Origin: Sphagnum magellanicum
Taxonomy: Eukaryota > Streptophyta > Sphagnopsida > Sphagnales > Sphagnaceae
Length of the DNA stretch: 64,000 bases
Reading direction: 5' to 3'
Assembly (NCBI GenBank): GCA_021904315.1
Contig: CM038919.1
Location: forward strand, 22,857,666 to 22,921,665
A model generated the notes under the pieces. The model saw only the letters and a program-made list of their open reading frames with translations. It did not search any database and was not told the DNA's origin. Shown here piece by piece: positions 11,987 through 24,419 of the stretch (positions are counted from its first letter, which is position 1; each line of letters starts with the position of its first letter). A program made the position numbers and the translations under genes.

Positions 11987-13311
11987 TGATCTTAAAACTT
12001 TCAAAATGTGAATTTACTTATGTTATATATATATATATAATCATTTTCAATCCTAAAAGGGATTTAGGATAGAAGGGTACATGGACTCTACCCATCTATT
12101 AGAGAATTTAAGATTTGTATACTTGGACCTTAACATGATGGAAAGTATTGAGTGTTGATATACCTTTATTTATGAGCAATTAATTTTTTAAAAATCATAT
12201 ATCTTTACTTGAGGATATATTGAAAACAACACACCCACACCACACTAGTTTGAACCATAGTACAATAGAAGATTGAACTTGAAGATGACAACATTTTTTT
12301 TTGCAATTTTCAACATCATCAACTCATTTCTTCATTGCAAAAATCTTGCACATTAAATCAATTATTGTCAAACATAACCAATACGGAAAAATGAATGATG
12401 AAATAAAAAATTGTACAATTCAAGTGAAATAAAAAAACAAGCAAAGAATTATTATCTCACACATAAAAAAATTAAAATCAATCGAAGGTTAAGTTATGTC
12501 TATCCCCATGTAATCTTCCATTCATTCATAGGAAAACAATTAATCAATCGATATCTATTGCATTGATCTCATGCAATGACACATGCAAAGATGCAACCAA
12601 AATATTTCATGGACATGCCAAGGCTGAAGGGAGCTTGATGAGACAGGCCTGATACATAACATAGGGGTTCCATAATTTCACACCAAGGCCATAATTTGTA
12701 CCCATGAACTACCCTTTTCACTCAAATGCTAATTCCAAGTATTTGGAAAAAATAAAAAAGTGATGAAGCTCCACTATTTGTATTATCTTCTCCTTTGTAT
12801 TAAGCTCATGGTAGAATAGGTAGGTAGGGTGTTGTTTGCAAAGGCTATTAGCCCAGGCCAAAAATGGTGACCAACTCTTTTGGGGAAGAGAAATTTCATG
12901 CAGCCAATGAAGACATTCAAGGTGGCTTGCTTTTTTTCCTTTTAAGTTGGGGGGGGGGGGGGGGGGAAGGATTTTTTTTTCATTTATCTTTGGTTCCCAA
13001 TATGTTCCCATAATGTTCCTTTCAAGTTCTCAATGGGTTCCCATCAGGTTCTCAATATGTTTTCCAAGTTCCCAATGTGTTCCCCAACATGTTCTCCTCC
13101 ATAGCACTCCTCACTTTTATCCCATATAATTTGGAAAATGTTGTCCACCTTTTGACCTATATAGGTGGGCCAAAAGGAAGGAACCTTATGCTTCAAAATA
13201 GAGCCTTCTATTTTGGGGAGCCACCATAGTTTCATTTTTGTTGAGTGATGGGTCAATCACATTGATTCCTTGCAAAGTAAAAATAATAATAATAATTGAA
13301 CTTGGGAGACA
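11987..13311. other. Noncoding stretch with an 18-G run and degenerate repeats
   Basis: A TA-dinucleotide run lies near 12,026-12,040 and an 18-G run at 12,949-12,966. A degenerate array of GTTCCCAATATGTTC-like phrases follows (about 12,992-13,105). Frames across the G run give proline- or glycine-rich peptides and are not believed. No gene is recognised. Confidence 0.45.
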
Positions 13312-13900
13312 CCTCATCTAATTAATAGAGAGGTGAACCAGCTAGTTGTTAGGAATTCAGCTTGTTCTTGCCTAAATTCAGGAATTTGAGCTTTTTCAAC
13401 TCTTAACTGTCATTGTTGGTCTTCCTACCTTCCACACAACAAATGGTGTTGCCCTAATATTAAGGCCTGCTTTACACTAGGAGTCATGGCTGAACTTCAA
13501 CCCAAATCAAGCATTCCTATTGGGGCAAAAGTTGAAATCAGCCCCAATGGCTTTACATTACGAGTCAAGGCTGGAGTAGAAAAAATCTTTTCAATCTGCC
13601 CCAAGTTACTAATAACTGCTGAACTTTATGGCCTTGTATTGGCCCCAAGGCTGGAGAAAGGATACCATTGAATTTGGGAGGCCAAATTGACCTTTGAGAT
13701 GCACCCACAATTAATTAATTAATTAATATGTATTGCAAGTAGATATAATCACTAAGAATATATGATATATACACTTACATGCCTCCAAAACATTTACATG
13801 GCGTTGTGGAATTGTAAATGAAAACTTTGTACACTTCCCCCTACATGCAGGTGTAAAAAAACATATTTACACAACTATTAAGTTTTTACACTTACCCACA

Positions 13901-13930
13901 CAACACTGGCTCACACCAGAACCAGTGTTG
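13901..13930. repeat. Short hairpin in block P
   Basis: The 9-bp perfect arms CAACACTGG and CCAGTGTTG surround a 12-base loop. The same hairpin is intact in the right copy at 29,991-30,020. It lies just before the point where the two copies diverge (13,943 and 30,029). No downstream T run marks it as a terminator. Confidence 0.6.
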
Positions 13931-13942
13931 GGCGACTCTTTA

Positions 13943-14549
13943 AATTTTAACAACCTATGGTTTGTTAAATATCTGGTTATATGAACTTATATACCATAAT
14001 ACCATAGGTACATGAGCAATGAATGTCTTAAAATTTTACAACAATTGTCATCATTTTCAAATTCTAATTAATTTCAACCTCTAATTGTTTTAATGTTTTT
14101 GCTGAACATGGGTGTCAATTATGATATGTGTTGATTGTGATGGGCAATCCTCAACCATATGTCTACGTCCAAGTGTAATTTGTGAGGTGCATAAAAGAAC
14201 TTCGGTAATGGAAAGCTCAAGTGTTCCAAAAGGGCGTGAATTGAATTATGTACTAGATTGTTGTAGGAAATCCCCCAACCCATTTGTCTATATGTCCAAA
14301 CATATATTGCAACTCACACAAAAGATCTTTAGTAATTGAAACTTCAAGTGTTCCAAAAGCTTACAATACATAGAAAGATGACAAGGTTATATCTTACCTC
14401 TCAATTAGGGCACCTGCAATGGTGGAAGGTGATGGGGGCAATTTTTTTACAATTTGTACTATCAAACTTTTATAATGAATTACTTTGAAGAGTAAAAAAT
14501 GTGACAAGAAGTTCAGTAACATGCAGAAGGTGGTAGGGCACAAGCTTTA
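13943..14549. other. Segment specific to left block P, before the LINE
   Basis: In the right copy the sequence passes directly from GACTCTTTA to a TCAGAATAAGGG junction. About 0.6 kb here was therefore either inserted before the LINE arrived or deleted from the other copy. No family is recognised. Confidence 0.5.
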
Positions 14550-14556
14550 TTGGAAT

Positions 14557-16830
14557 TCTTTCTTTCTTTCTTTTAATTTAACGTCAATACCCAAACCAAA
14601 GAGATCCATTTGACGACAATTACCTAGTTCATTTGAGCAAAACATTCCTGTTGTCTAGGTAAGAAACTAAGTACAAAGCTACTGCTTTCTGATTAACCGA
14701 ATGCATCAATTCAGGCAGTAACTTGCATAGTGTCAACTATTTCCTTAACTGTTGACCAAACTTGCACCGAATGTCATGGTGAGTTGGGCACACTAACAAC
14801 AGGTGGTCTTCATCCTCAACAGCTCCTAGGGGACATAGGTGACAAACCCTATCTCCCCTTGGTACACTCTCAGGCTTTGCATGCCTACCACACTCTACCT
14901 CCAAACGATGGTTTGAACATCTGAACCTTGATAAAGATTGCCTGAGCTGAGCATTTGTGATCGCTTGCAAATAACTCTGATGTGCATATGAGTACCCAAA
15001 TTCTGTTGTACAGCTCGTGTTCATCAGCTGGTATGTACGTAATCTGTTACTTCTGGCTCTGGCCTGTTCACCATAAGTGGATTCTAGATAAGAAGCATGT
15101 GCACTTGCTATAGCACACATGACATTAGTATAGAGAACCCCAACCTCTTGGTCGTCAAGCCACAACTGCACGTTTCGGAGCTAACACTGTTGGTTATCAT
15201 TGAGCACATTGAGCATCTAGAGCTAGATCTGGTAGGCACAGTACAATAGACGATCTGGTGTGGACTCCCGTAATCTATCATAATACTTGAGAGTTTGTTG
15301 CCACCAGAAATACTCCAATGGATACCTTCCAAACTCCCCCAACACAGTAAAAGTGCTTGTTGTTTTATTGACCCCTAATATTCCTCTCAAGAACATTCTA
15401 TGTACTTGTTCTGCTTGTTGCAACCCTTTCGCCCCTGTACAACCTATCCACACCTCGCATGCATAGCTCAGTATTGGGCGTACCAGTGAGTTGAACAACT
15501 GGCACATTACTTCCGGATCTGTTATGCTTAGATCATTGCATCTGCGGCGTAATGTAAACAATGCCTTCTTCCCAGTAGCAGTCAGTTTGTCTATGGCTAC
15601 TACCATGCCTCTTGTAATATGTAACTTTAAGCCCAAGTATCTGAATGATTGAACCCGCTCAATGGTTGTCCCTCTGCATGTGAACTCTGGCGCTACACTA
15701 CGGCATTTCTCAAACACTAGCACCTTGGTCTTGTTCACATTGATGACCAATTGTTGTTCAACATAGAACCCAGATAAAACATCTATTTGTTTCTGCAACC
15801 CTTGTGGGGTCTCTGACATCAATGCCAAATCATCTGCATACATCAGTAATTTGACTCTATCTCTGCTAGCTGTGGCGGGCTATTGCCATCAAGTGCATCT
15901 AGATGCTTCTCAAGTCCATCAAGGTAGAGTCCAAAAAGTAGTGGGCTCAGTGGACAACCTTGTTTGACCCCAATGCCACATGAGAACCGGGCTAATAGCC
16001 CTTTTGTTGGATGCATAACTTTAACGTTCTCTTGGCTGTACATGCTCTGTAGACACTGCATGAAACGACCCATAATTCCCATCTTAGCCAGCACTTGCCA
16101 TAGTAGATCACGAGGCATTGTATCAAAAGTTTTACGAAAATCCACAAAACAACAATACACCTTTTTGCATGTGTGAGTGCTCTATTCAATAAGCGTTCGC
16201 AAAATGTAGAGGTTATCCGTGGTGCGGAAGTCTTTCCTAAAACCAGCCTTTCCCCTGGCACGTAGGCCCCTCTCTTTTGCCCAGCTGCTCAACCGTGCCT
16301 CTAGAATCATGGCAAACACCTTAGTTAGTACATGACCCACTGTGATTCCCTTGTAGTTCTCAAATTGCAAGGCATTAGCACCTTTGTGCAATGCATGAAT
16401 GACTCTAGTAGACAAGCTTGTTGAATAACCTTGTTGCAACAACTTGTTGAACACAATCTGCAATGGTACATGTAACATATCACCAGCATCTAGCAAAAAC
16501 TCTGCTTTGATGCCATCTAAGCTAGCAGACTTGTTACGTTTGAGTCTCCTCATCACTTGCGAAATCTCATCTAAGGTTATGTCATAGTTTAATGTGCTGC
16601 AATCATCACTTACAAAAGGGTGTGACAAGCTCGAGACCACCTGATCTGTAGAGCTGCCCTGTTCCCCAGCTGTATTACTGGGGCATTGTCCTTCCAGCAG
16701 CTTCTGGAAGCTAGCAACCAAGTCTGCTTTGCTGATAGCCACAGATTACTCCTTGTTCTTGGAGTATTGCTTCCAAAAGCTGGCTGGATCTGTCTTTGCT
16801 ACTGCACACAACTGTCGGCCTTACAGCTTC
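14557..16830 (-). mobile_element. 5'-truncated LINE (non-LTR retrotransposon)
   Basis: The minus strand encodes a non-LTR reverse transcriptase in several frames. In coding order: finger region with FENYKGITVGHVLTKVFA (about 16,370), motif A FVDFRKTFDTM (about 16,130), motif B GVKQGCPLSPLLFGLYLDGL (about 15,950), catalytic YADDLAL (15,840), then FRYLGLKL (about 15,640). A C-terminal zinc-knuckle-like CHLC...EDEDHLLLVC segment lies near 14,800. No endonuclease domain is present, so it is 5'-truncated at 16,830. A TTTC run on the plus strand at 14,557-14,575 is an AAAG-type 3' tail on the element strand. The 7-bp TTGGAAT at 14,550-14,556 and 16,831-16,837 is the target duplication. Several frameshifts and an early stop make it inactive. 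Confidence 0.9.
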
Positions 16831-16837
16831 TTGGAAT

Positions 16838-18064
16838 AAGGGCCCAAGCGAGGCAAGCCCAATTATGATAAATCACATGGCCTCAAGCTTAAGCAAACAT
16901 AAAGACTTGGACGATTCTTTGTTTTTGAAATTTTTTTTGGGTGATAGCCATTGCTATGTACTATAAGAAAAAATTAAAGTAGGAGGGCAATTGTTTCAAA
17001 AAAACAAAACTTCCGTAAAAGCAGACATTTTGTTTTTCACAATGCATTTGGTGATTAGATACTTCACAAACACTTGTATCACATAATTTCTAGTGCAATC
17101 AAATGTTTAAAACAACCACACATTATGATTATATATATGATTATAGTAGTATATTAATTAGTTATGAGGACCCCCAAAGTTCAAAATTTTTAATTAAAAA
17201 AAAAACCAAACTCACCATATTTTGAGATAGAAAATCCTCGAGTAGCCATGTTTAGACATGCAGTTCTATGTTGTCTTCAGAACCACGTAGTGGGACTCCT
17301 AAAGAGTATGACTGGTATACAAGGCCCTCTTGCACATGATCGCCGGCCCACCTACCTCACGAAAATTGGGGGGGGGGGGGGGGGGGGGAACACTTTGGCA
17401 ATGATGTTCAAAATAGTTTTTAAATTTATTGGGGCCTGCCCCCACAGGGACAGGGACTATCTCATTGGATCTAACTCTTGGAAGTTTTACCTTATTAGAA
17501 CCGGTTTCTTTGGTGAAAGTTTTTAGACTGTTTAAATTGGAACAGATTTTTGTGTGGTGTTCAGAGTGTGGGCACAGTAGGTAGATGTACAATATCTTAT
17601 CTATTGGCATGGCCAGCGTGTTTGTGACGCCTCGTTTTCCTTCAGAACAGACCACGTACGTTAGGCACACGTCACGGGCTATGTTCCTGGAATAGATAAG
17701 CTCAAAGCGATCAAACATGTGATCTATGTGGGGATTTCCTATCGGATGCATCTGGACCGTCCAGTTGGAACCGTATACGGTAATTCGCGGGCGGGCTTCT
17801 CAGCGGAAAGCTCTGGACCGTCCAGTAGGAACTAATTCTCCTCTACAATATAACATTATAGTTCAGATTCCAGTGTCTCCAAGTATTGCAGACTGTACCA
17901 GATCTAGCTAGTAACCTTGTGACTGTGAAGTGAATTTGAGTCTAGATTTTGATCAAGTCGAAAAAGATCACTTGGTGTCTAAAAAGTTGATCACGAGATT
18001 AGAGGCGGGAGAGATCTGCTGCATCCATATTCGCGGGGAACCTTATCTACGTGCTAGCAGCGAT
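16838..18064. other. 5' flank of the left methylesterase copy
   Basis: This is shared with 30,030-31,763 except for the indels listed for block P. It includes a conserved segment (about 17,400-17,760) ending in GGATGCATCTGGACCGTCCA, then an AT-rich leader (CTCCTCTACAATATAACATT) present upstream of both copies. The copies differ most in this promoter-side region. No other gene is recognised. Antisense frames here are low-complexity. Confidence 0.5.
17100..17397. mobile_element. Unclassified 298-bp insertion with 5-bp target duplication
   Basis: The right copy of block P reads TTGCAATGATGTTC without interruption near 30,586. Here GCAAT occurs on both sides (17,095-17,099 and 17,398-17,402) of a 298-bp insert. 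The ends CAAATGTTT and AACACTTTG are weakly inverted. A 21-G run (17,368-17,388) sits 9 bp from the right end. It is noncoding. It is probably a non-autonomous DNA element, but the family is unknown. Confidence 0.65.
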
Positions 18065-20180
18065 ATGGGACAAGTCGATGGGTCACACCTTCATTGGGTG
18101 CTGGTGCACGGGGCGATGCATGGAGCATGGTCGTTTTATAAGACGATGGCATTGCTGCAGGCAGAGGGGTACAAGGTAACGGCGGTGGATTTGGCAGGCT
18201 GTGGTGCCAGCGCTGTCGACCCCAACACGGTCTCCGATTTCGAAGTCTTTAACCAGCCTTTGGTGGACGTTTTGAATGCCATCCCTGCAACGGAACGGGT
18301 GATAAACCTATGCACTCCTGCATCCAGCTTGAAAGAAATCTAGATATCTAGGGGTAAAGATCCGTCGTGAAGAAAGTTATGGTCTGTTACATGAGTAGTT
18401 TATTTTCAAACCAATGCCCATCATAAAAAATTGCCGCAAATTACGTATCACTGATTTTGCTAAAGTTCTTGGAACTCGCATTGAAGTACTCAGCATCAGA
18501 GCTGGAAGTGCGTCATTTTGAAATTGATCAGACGCTGTGTTTTGGACTCGGTTTTGGTTTAGCTTGAACTTCAATGAGACGCTGCAAGGTCCCGGAATTG
18601 GTACAGTACTGCCATGCGTTATTGAATTGGTGGTTTATATATATTATCTTGGGGACCGGGGTGTGTTCTTCTTCCTGCAGGTGGTGTTAGTGGGGCACAG
18701 TCTTGGATCGTTAAGTCTGTTACATGCGATGGAGAATTTCACGCATAAGATCTCCTTGGCTATTCATGTGGCTGGTGTTCTGCTGCCAAGTGGAGTCTCC
18801 TTCGAAACTGCAGGAGACTACTTTAAAGGCGTGCGTATAAGTCCAAATTCTGATTCTCTCACCACCTATGATCCTTGTCAAATCTTGTAAAATTTCCAGT
18901 TTGAAATCATGCAAGCTGTGTGCAGACCTCAGATCATGTCGCATTCATAATAGTTGTAAACAAATGGGGAAAGGGAAAAACACTGATTTGCGGCTTCACT
19001 TATGTCGAGACTCCGACGCTGTTCATGGACATCTTTCCATTAGGCTGTTGTGATCACAGTAGCTTTCCATTATGTTTTTTCAAGTAGTTGTGCTCACAGC
19101 CATCTCATAGCTCTACCGGTCAAGTATTGACCAATTGTAGGAGGTCTGAGTCAAATTGTGACTTACCATACAATGGTCAACATCTGTCCAATTCTTCATG
19201 AAAACATGTGTTTCCAGAGTTCTTAACACGATTAATTACATATTTTTCACCACAGTTCTTGCAGCTCTACAATGGAAAGTGACCGTCCCTGCAGCAAGAA
19301 ACAAGGCCCTATGTCAATGGCTTTCGCTTAGGCTAGTGTGATCACAGCACACTAATGGAAAGAGACTCTCAGCTTGACAATAGAATAGTGTGATCGAGTT
19401 CTTCGCAGCTGCATGAGTGAATCTTCAGAAACTATACTAGAGTTTACTGAACATCTAACAGTGCAATTGCAGCTTATTAATATTATGGGATGCCTATCGT
19501 GGTTTGTCTCTTCAGTGTTTCCCGGAAAATTTCCAGAAACATGCAAGGGAGATTTTCGGCAACGGGCCTGAAAATCCTCCCACCACAGTCACCATCGACA
19601 AGGCAAACCTGCGGGAAGTTTTTTACAGTTCACCCACAACACCATCTGCGGTACTGAGCCTTCCTAATTTTCATATCCAGCTGCAGGTCATGAGTTCATG
19701 TATTCTGTTGATCAATATAATTCGGTACCACAACTTTATGTAATCAATCAGGTCTAGGTCTGCAGTAATTTCGTGATCAATCCTGCACTGATCTGAATGC
19801 TTTTGAAGAATTGCAAACACTTTTTGAAATTCTGGTCAATTTTTCTCTGGACGTTTGGACCTGCATATGGATGGTTGATCTGGTCATATGATTCACAGGA
19901 TTTGGTACTAGCACAAATCATGTGCAGACCAGCATCTTTCAAGATACAATTTTCCACAGTGGTGCACTATACAAAGGAGAAGCATGGAACAATTCCATCC
20001 GTGTATATCAAGACTTCCATTGACCAATGCATACCTCCTCTATCTCAAGATTACATCATAAAGGCATGTCCCCAAACTGAAGTGGTGGAGATAAAAGCTG
20101 ATCACACGCCTATGTTTTCTGCAACAGACGAGCTTCACGAGGTTCTTGTAAGACTTGCTGCAAAGTACACTAGTGCATAA
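18065..20180 (+). CDS. MES-type methylesterase / alpha-beta hydrolase, copy 1
   Basis: Predicted exons are 18,065-18,298, 18,681-18,830, 19,516-19,650 and 19,899-20,180, giving 266 codons, the usual length of plant methylesterase (MES) and hydroxynitrile-lyase relatives. The ATG is chosen because it precedes HLHWVLVHGAMHGAWSFYK, the family's N-terminal strand and HG oxyanion motif. Longer frames upstream lack an ATG. The nucleophile is in VVLVGHSLGS (Ser85), the acid is in KTSIDQC (Asp215) and the base is in ADHTPMFS (His242). Introns are GT-AG, and the intron 2 donor GTGCGT is weak. MES enzymes hydrolyse methyl esters of salicylate, jasmonate or indole-acetate. The substrate cannot be told here. 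No signal peptide is visible, so it is probably cytosolic. It has a near-identical partner at 31,764. Confidence 0.85.
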
Positions 20181-22112
20181 ACTAAAGCCATTTAATTATA
20201 TTTTTGACCTGACGCAGTCAAGCTGGGTGGTATTTTATTGCGCAAGATTTTTATTTTTTTCCCATATGGACAAAAGTAAAGTATATAGAAATTTCTAAAA
20301 ATTGGTATTACAACAAAATTTGTCCTTGTATATTAAGTGATTTCACTAGATTTGAAGTGAATTCACTAATATTAGGAAACAAGGGCTAAGCTGGAAAGTA
20401 CTGAATTCATAGACTAATGAATAAGGACATGCTAAGTGATTTGAGTGGATTTTGAATCAATTCATTGATCTTAATACAGAAGGACTAGTTGAGAAGTAAT
20501 GAATTCATTGGTCTAAGGAACAAGGACTAGTGAATTGTATCCACATTCCATAATAATGTGGATAATCTAAATTAATTCATATATTAATGATCTTGAAGAA
20601 TTAAATTCAACCTCTGAATCTAGGGTGTTTGAAATGGCAATATTTCATTTGTATTGTTTGAAGTGCATATAATATCCTAGTACTTATGCACTGGAAGCCT
20701 CCAAGATTTATAACATTTGAAACAATATATGTTCAAGTAGTTATTTTCTTTCCATGGAATGGATTTGAACTATGTGACCTATAAAATTGGAGGGTTGAAG
20801 CATAGTAAATTAGATTGCTTATGTTTGTAAAACATAAATGAAAAATAGTTGTAAATAACTTTTGATGTATTGAATTTTAAAACATTATTTAACACAATAT
20901 TTAATATGAACATGTTTTTAGATTTTTTTATAATTATATTTAATAATCACATGTTTGAAATAGGTATAAAGAAAGTTTATTGAAATACAAGCAAAGATCA
21001 TAGTTTATTTTTAAATTTATTTATTTTTAAATTTCAAGTTAATGGTGCATTAAAATGCACTTGTAAATTTTCATTTTTTTATTATTAATACCAAAATTCA
21101 TCAAAATGAATTAATATAAAAATATATATTTTTAAAATCACCAATCAATTTCAAGTTTACTTATTACTGATTTTTATTATATTAGAAATTTTCAATTTTC
21201 ATATTTATCTAATAATAAACTCAATGGAGACATAGATGTTTTCATAATGACATTTAAAAATGAGTTGAATTATTTTTTGAATGTTTATGTTGAAATTTTT
21301 CATATTTAAAATTTGTATTTTAGGTGGGATAGTTTTTTGAACTAATTTACCGTGCTTTCACCCTTGAAGTGTGCAAAAATATAAAACTTATCGCACATTT
21401 TTTGCATGACATATTTAAGTTGAATTAGTTTTTAGATATGAATGAATTAAATCAAGCTTATTTAGGATGTAGTGTGATGCTTAATTGGAAGTTATCATGG
21501 GAGTTACTAGTTGATACTAGTTGGACTAAATTACAAATCAAGGACTTCAATCCCATTTGCAAGTAATCTGTTGATGAGAAAAAGATGAGAAGAAGTACTA
21601 CCAAGCCTTTTGTAATTTTGGTGATCATGGCTAGGTTAGGAATTGTTATATTCGTGGTGTGTAATTGTGCTTGTGATAATGGGAGTTGTTATGCAAGTAA
21701 CCAATTTCGTATAAAGAACTTCAAGAAAACTACGAACTTTTTTTGGAAAACCCTAAAATCTAGTGTGACCAAAGATGGACTTGGAAATGCCATGAATATT
21801 TTTTTGGCTTTGTTATTATTGAAGGTTTTTATTTCTCTGACTTCAAGAAGGGACAAATTTGATTAAAAACTAAAGAAGTTTTCCTTGGCTTGAATAACAA
21901 TATCGCAACTAGAATAATTAATTTGTTTATCCAATTTGACATCCAAATTATATTGAAAAGCTTCTAGATTTCTATTTAAATAGATTATTAACATAATTTG
22001 ATATCTTCCAAAATCGAAATAATTTTAACTTCCAAAATCACACAAGAATGATGATTAAAATTAAAAGCACTTGAGATTGTAAACTTACCAACAAGGTTTG
22101 TTTTCTCGGCAG
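20181..22112. other. 3' flank of methylesterase copy 1, AT-rich
   Basis: This is shared with 33,884-35,685 up to about 21,990. It contains degenerate AATTCACTAGT-like phrases (20,340-20,540). A 93-codon frame at 21,585-21,866 is also open in the right copy, but most differences there change the amino acid, so it is not called a gene. About 120 bp after 21,990 are unique and lead into the truncated gypsy-type element. Confidence 0.5.
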
Positions 22113-24419
22113 AAGGATGAAACCCTTGAGATGCTCTACAGGAGGTTTTTCAAGCTCAAAGAGGATACCTAGAGCATCATAGACCTGGAAGCTAACCACC
22201 AGTATCTTCGTTCGTTACAAGGTAATCCAACACTCCATGCGTAGGATTTGTAACGGGTTTTTACAGAATTTGGAGACTTGTACACTTTGTTGGATGTGTA
22301 CAACATTTTCGAAAAGCTGGAACTAGCTCATGCACACTATGAGGCCAATACTATGAGGCCTCCACGTTCAAGGCCTTAACCTACACCAGTTGTGCCAACC
22401 AAATCATCACATTCTTTTCTAAGGGCTAAAGCGATGCACTCGGCTACACCCATCCTACCTTCTTGCAACTACTATGGCAATCCTGCCCACAAAGCTAGTG
22501 AGTGCAATATTCCTTCTGAAGATTTCGTTTGTGATTATTGTGGGAAAGAGGAACATCAGGAAGTTGTTTGTTTTGCCAAGTTCCCGGAACGGAAGCAACT
22601 TCAATTATAACTGCAAAATCTGCCAGTATCTTCTGTTATCTTTCAACCAAAAACCAAGGCACCTTAGCGTTCCATTCAAGCTTTGCCCAACAAGGGTAAT
22701 TCCAACAAGTTTGCTAAGAAGAAGGAGCACAATGCTGACAAGAGGGAGGTGCTTCAAGCCTATGCAATTCAAATTCAAATTCTACAAAATGAACTTGAAT
22801 CATTGACCGCCCAACTTGCTAATCTAAAAAACAAGTCCTCCCACCAACTAATCATGCCCAACCTGTACAAGGTTTAGGATCACGAGAGGGACCTCCTAGG
22901 TCGTTCTATGGCCTCCCACACGATGCCATGGTTTAAGAGTATGTTCTTTCTACTCCACATAATTTTAGTCTCACACTAGAATTTGCTACTTCTTTTTGCC
23001 CTTCGTATGTCGCAACACAAGAGGGTAATGTGGCACCCAAAGTTTTTACCACTAGGCAGGTAATTCAGACTGATGGATTCACATCTAGTTCAAGTCCTAT
23101 TAGCAAGGCTAGAGGAGCTCGAGCAGTCATGCCACAATCTTTTCGTCTTCTCAACATGGAAGAAGAACTCACCTTGTTGGCGAGGGGGGAGGAGACTACT
23201 ACACCATAAGGTGTTAAGGCATCAAATTTTCGTGTCCCAAGAGTACATGTACATCAGGAAAACACACAATTTTCCACTGATCAACTTATGGAATGCCAAC
23301 TTCAAATGCATGAAGTGGCGCAAAAGCTTGTGAGTACACCATTGTTTGGTTTTCAAGATTTGAAGCTAAGCACCAAGGACATAATTGCAATACTAAAAGA
23401 TACCCTGAACGTTACATCAGGTCCTCTACCAATCCCTGATCCACATGCTACAGTGGTCCCATCCAACACCTTGGAGAGATATTCGATTGGCTCACGTGTT
23501 GCAGATGGCGTTTGTAATTTGGTCATTAGTTCTAGCATGACTAAACTAATGGGCTTTCCTACTTCTGATTCTACATTCACATATCAGAAGGGAGTTAAGA
23601 ACACCTCACTTATGGATTTCTTACTCAACAAAGGTGTTGTGGATAACCATTCTCTCCACAAAGTCTTTCACTCATTTTCGAAAGTGGTGCATAATGAAAG
23701 AACTTCCATCGCCACCGGAGTTGCCATTGTCGACAATACTGGGTTTGTAATCCAAGTGGGAGGACATACACCCAGAGTGGTACTTCTTGATACAGGTGCC
23801 CAACCAATGATTCTTGGAGTTCAATTCACTAAGAAAATGGGCATGTTTGACTCCAAACTATGGAAATCTATGTGGCAGATTCACACCGCTAGTGGGAGCA
23901 TAGAAAAGGTACTTGGGGAAAGCTCGGATTTGATTACACCTAACTTCAATGAAGGTACAGATCAAGAGCTTTGCTTACAGGTCAGATGTTTAGTCATCAA
24001 TGCCACTAGCTATGATGTGCTCATTGGGCAAGAGGCCTTGTTTCCACTAGGTTTCACAATTGACAATTGGTTCGAACATGTGTACTACCGAATGGATTAG
24101 GAGACTGATGGTCACCACCTGGGATACATACCCCTTGATTTACATGAGAACCATAGTCCTATGGCTCACCATTGTATGCTCAAGGAAGCACACACCATTT
24201 CCTACATCCAACAAGTTAGCCACAAGTGGATAGAAGGAGATGAGGAGGAGATAACTTACGCTCAAGCTACTGAAAGCTTGAAGGTGGTTCCTACTAACAT
24301 TCAACATGGACTAGAGATTTTATAGAGGTTCAAAGTAGCCCATAAGCCCTTGGTCAAAACTTTGTCTAGTTTTGAGAGCATGGAGGTATGGTGAACTGAT
24401 TAAACCATTACCTCGTCAG

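Larger units (their letters stand above)
13312..21990. repeat. Duplicated block P, left copy (with later insertions)
   Basis: This block matches 29,401-35,685 in the same orientation, starting at CATCTAATTAATAGAGAGGT. Relative to the right copy it has extra sequence at 13,943-16,837 (a 0.6-kb segment plus the LINE) and at 17,100-17,397. It lacks about 294 bp (30,247-30,540) and about 0.45 kb of GC-rich sequence just upstream of the methylesterase. The methylesterase exons are nearly identical between copies, so this duplication looks younger or better preserved than block Q. Confidence 0.88.

Noticed and set aside
13486-13671. 61-codon frame with a counterpart at 29,576-29,757
   Set aside because: The counterpart lacks the ATG and the peptide matches nothing. 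The region has internal direct repeats, more like a noncoding repeat.
17299-17751. Minus-strand frame with poly-Pro, similar to one at 30,581-30,922
   Set aside because: The shared part is duplicated DNA, the poly-Pro comes from the G run and the other copy is inflated by 21-bp repeats. No family resemblance.
21585-21866. Frame kept open in both P copies (also 35,274-35,579)
   Set aside because: Differences between the copies are mostly amino-acid changing and the composition follows the AT-rich background, so conservation is due to recent duplication.
23073-23333. Separate host gene between Gag-like and protease parts
   Set aside because: It lies inside the gypsy-type element on the same strand and is best read as element sequence.
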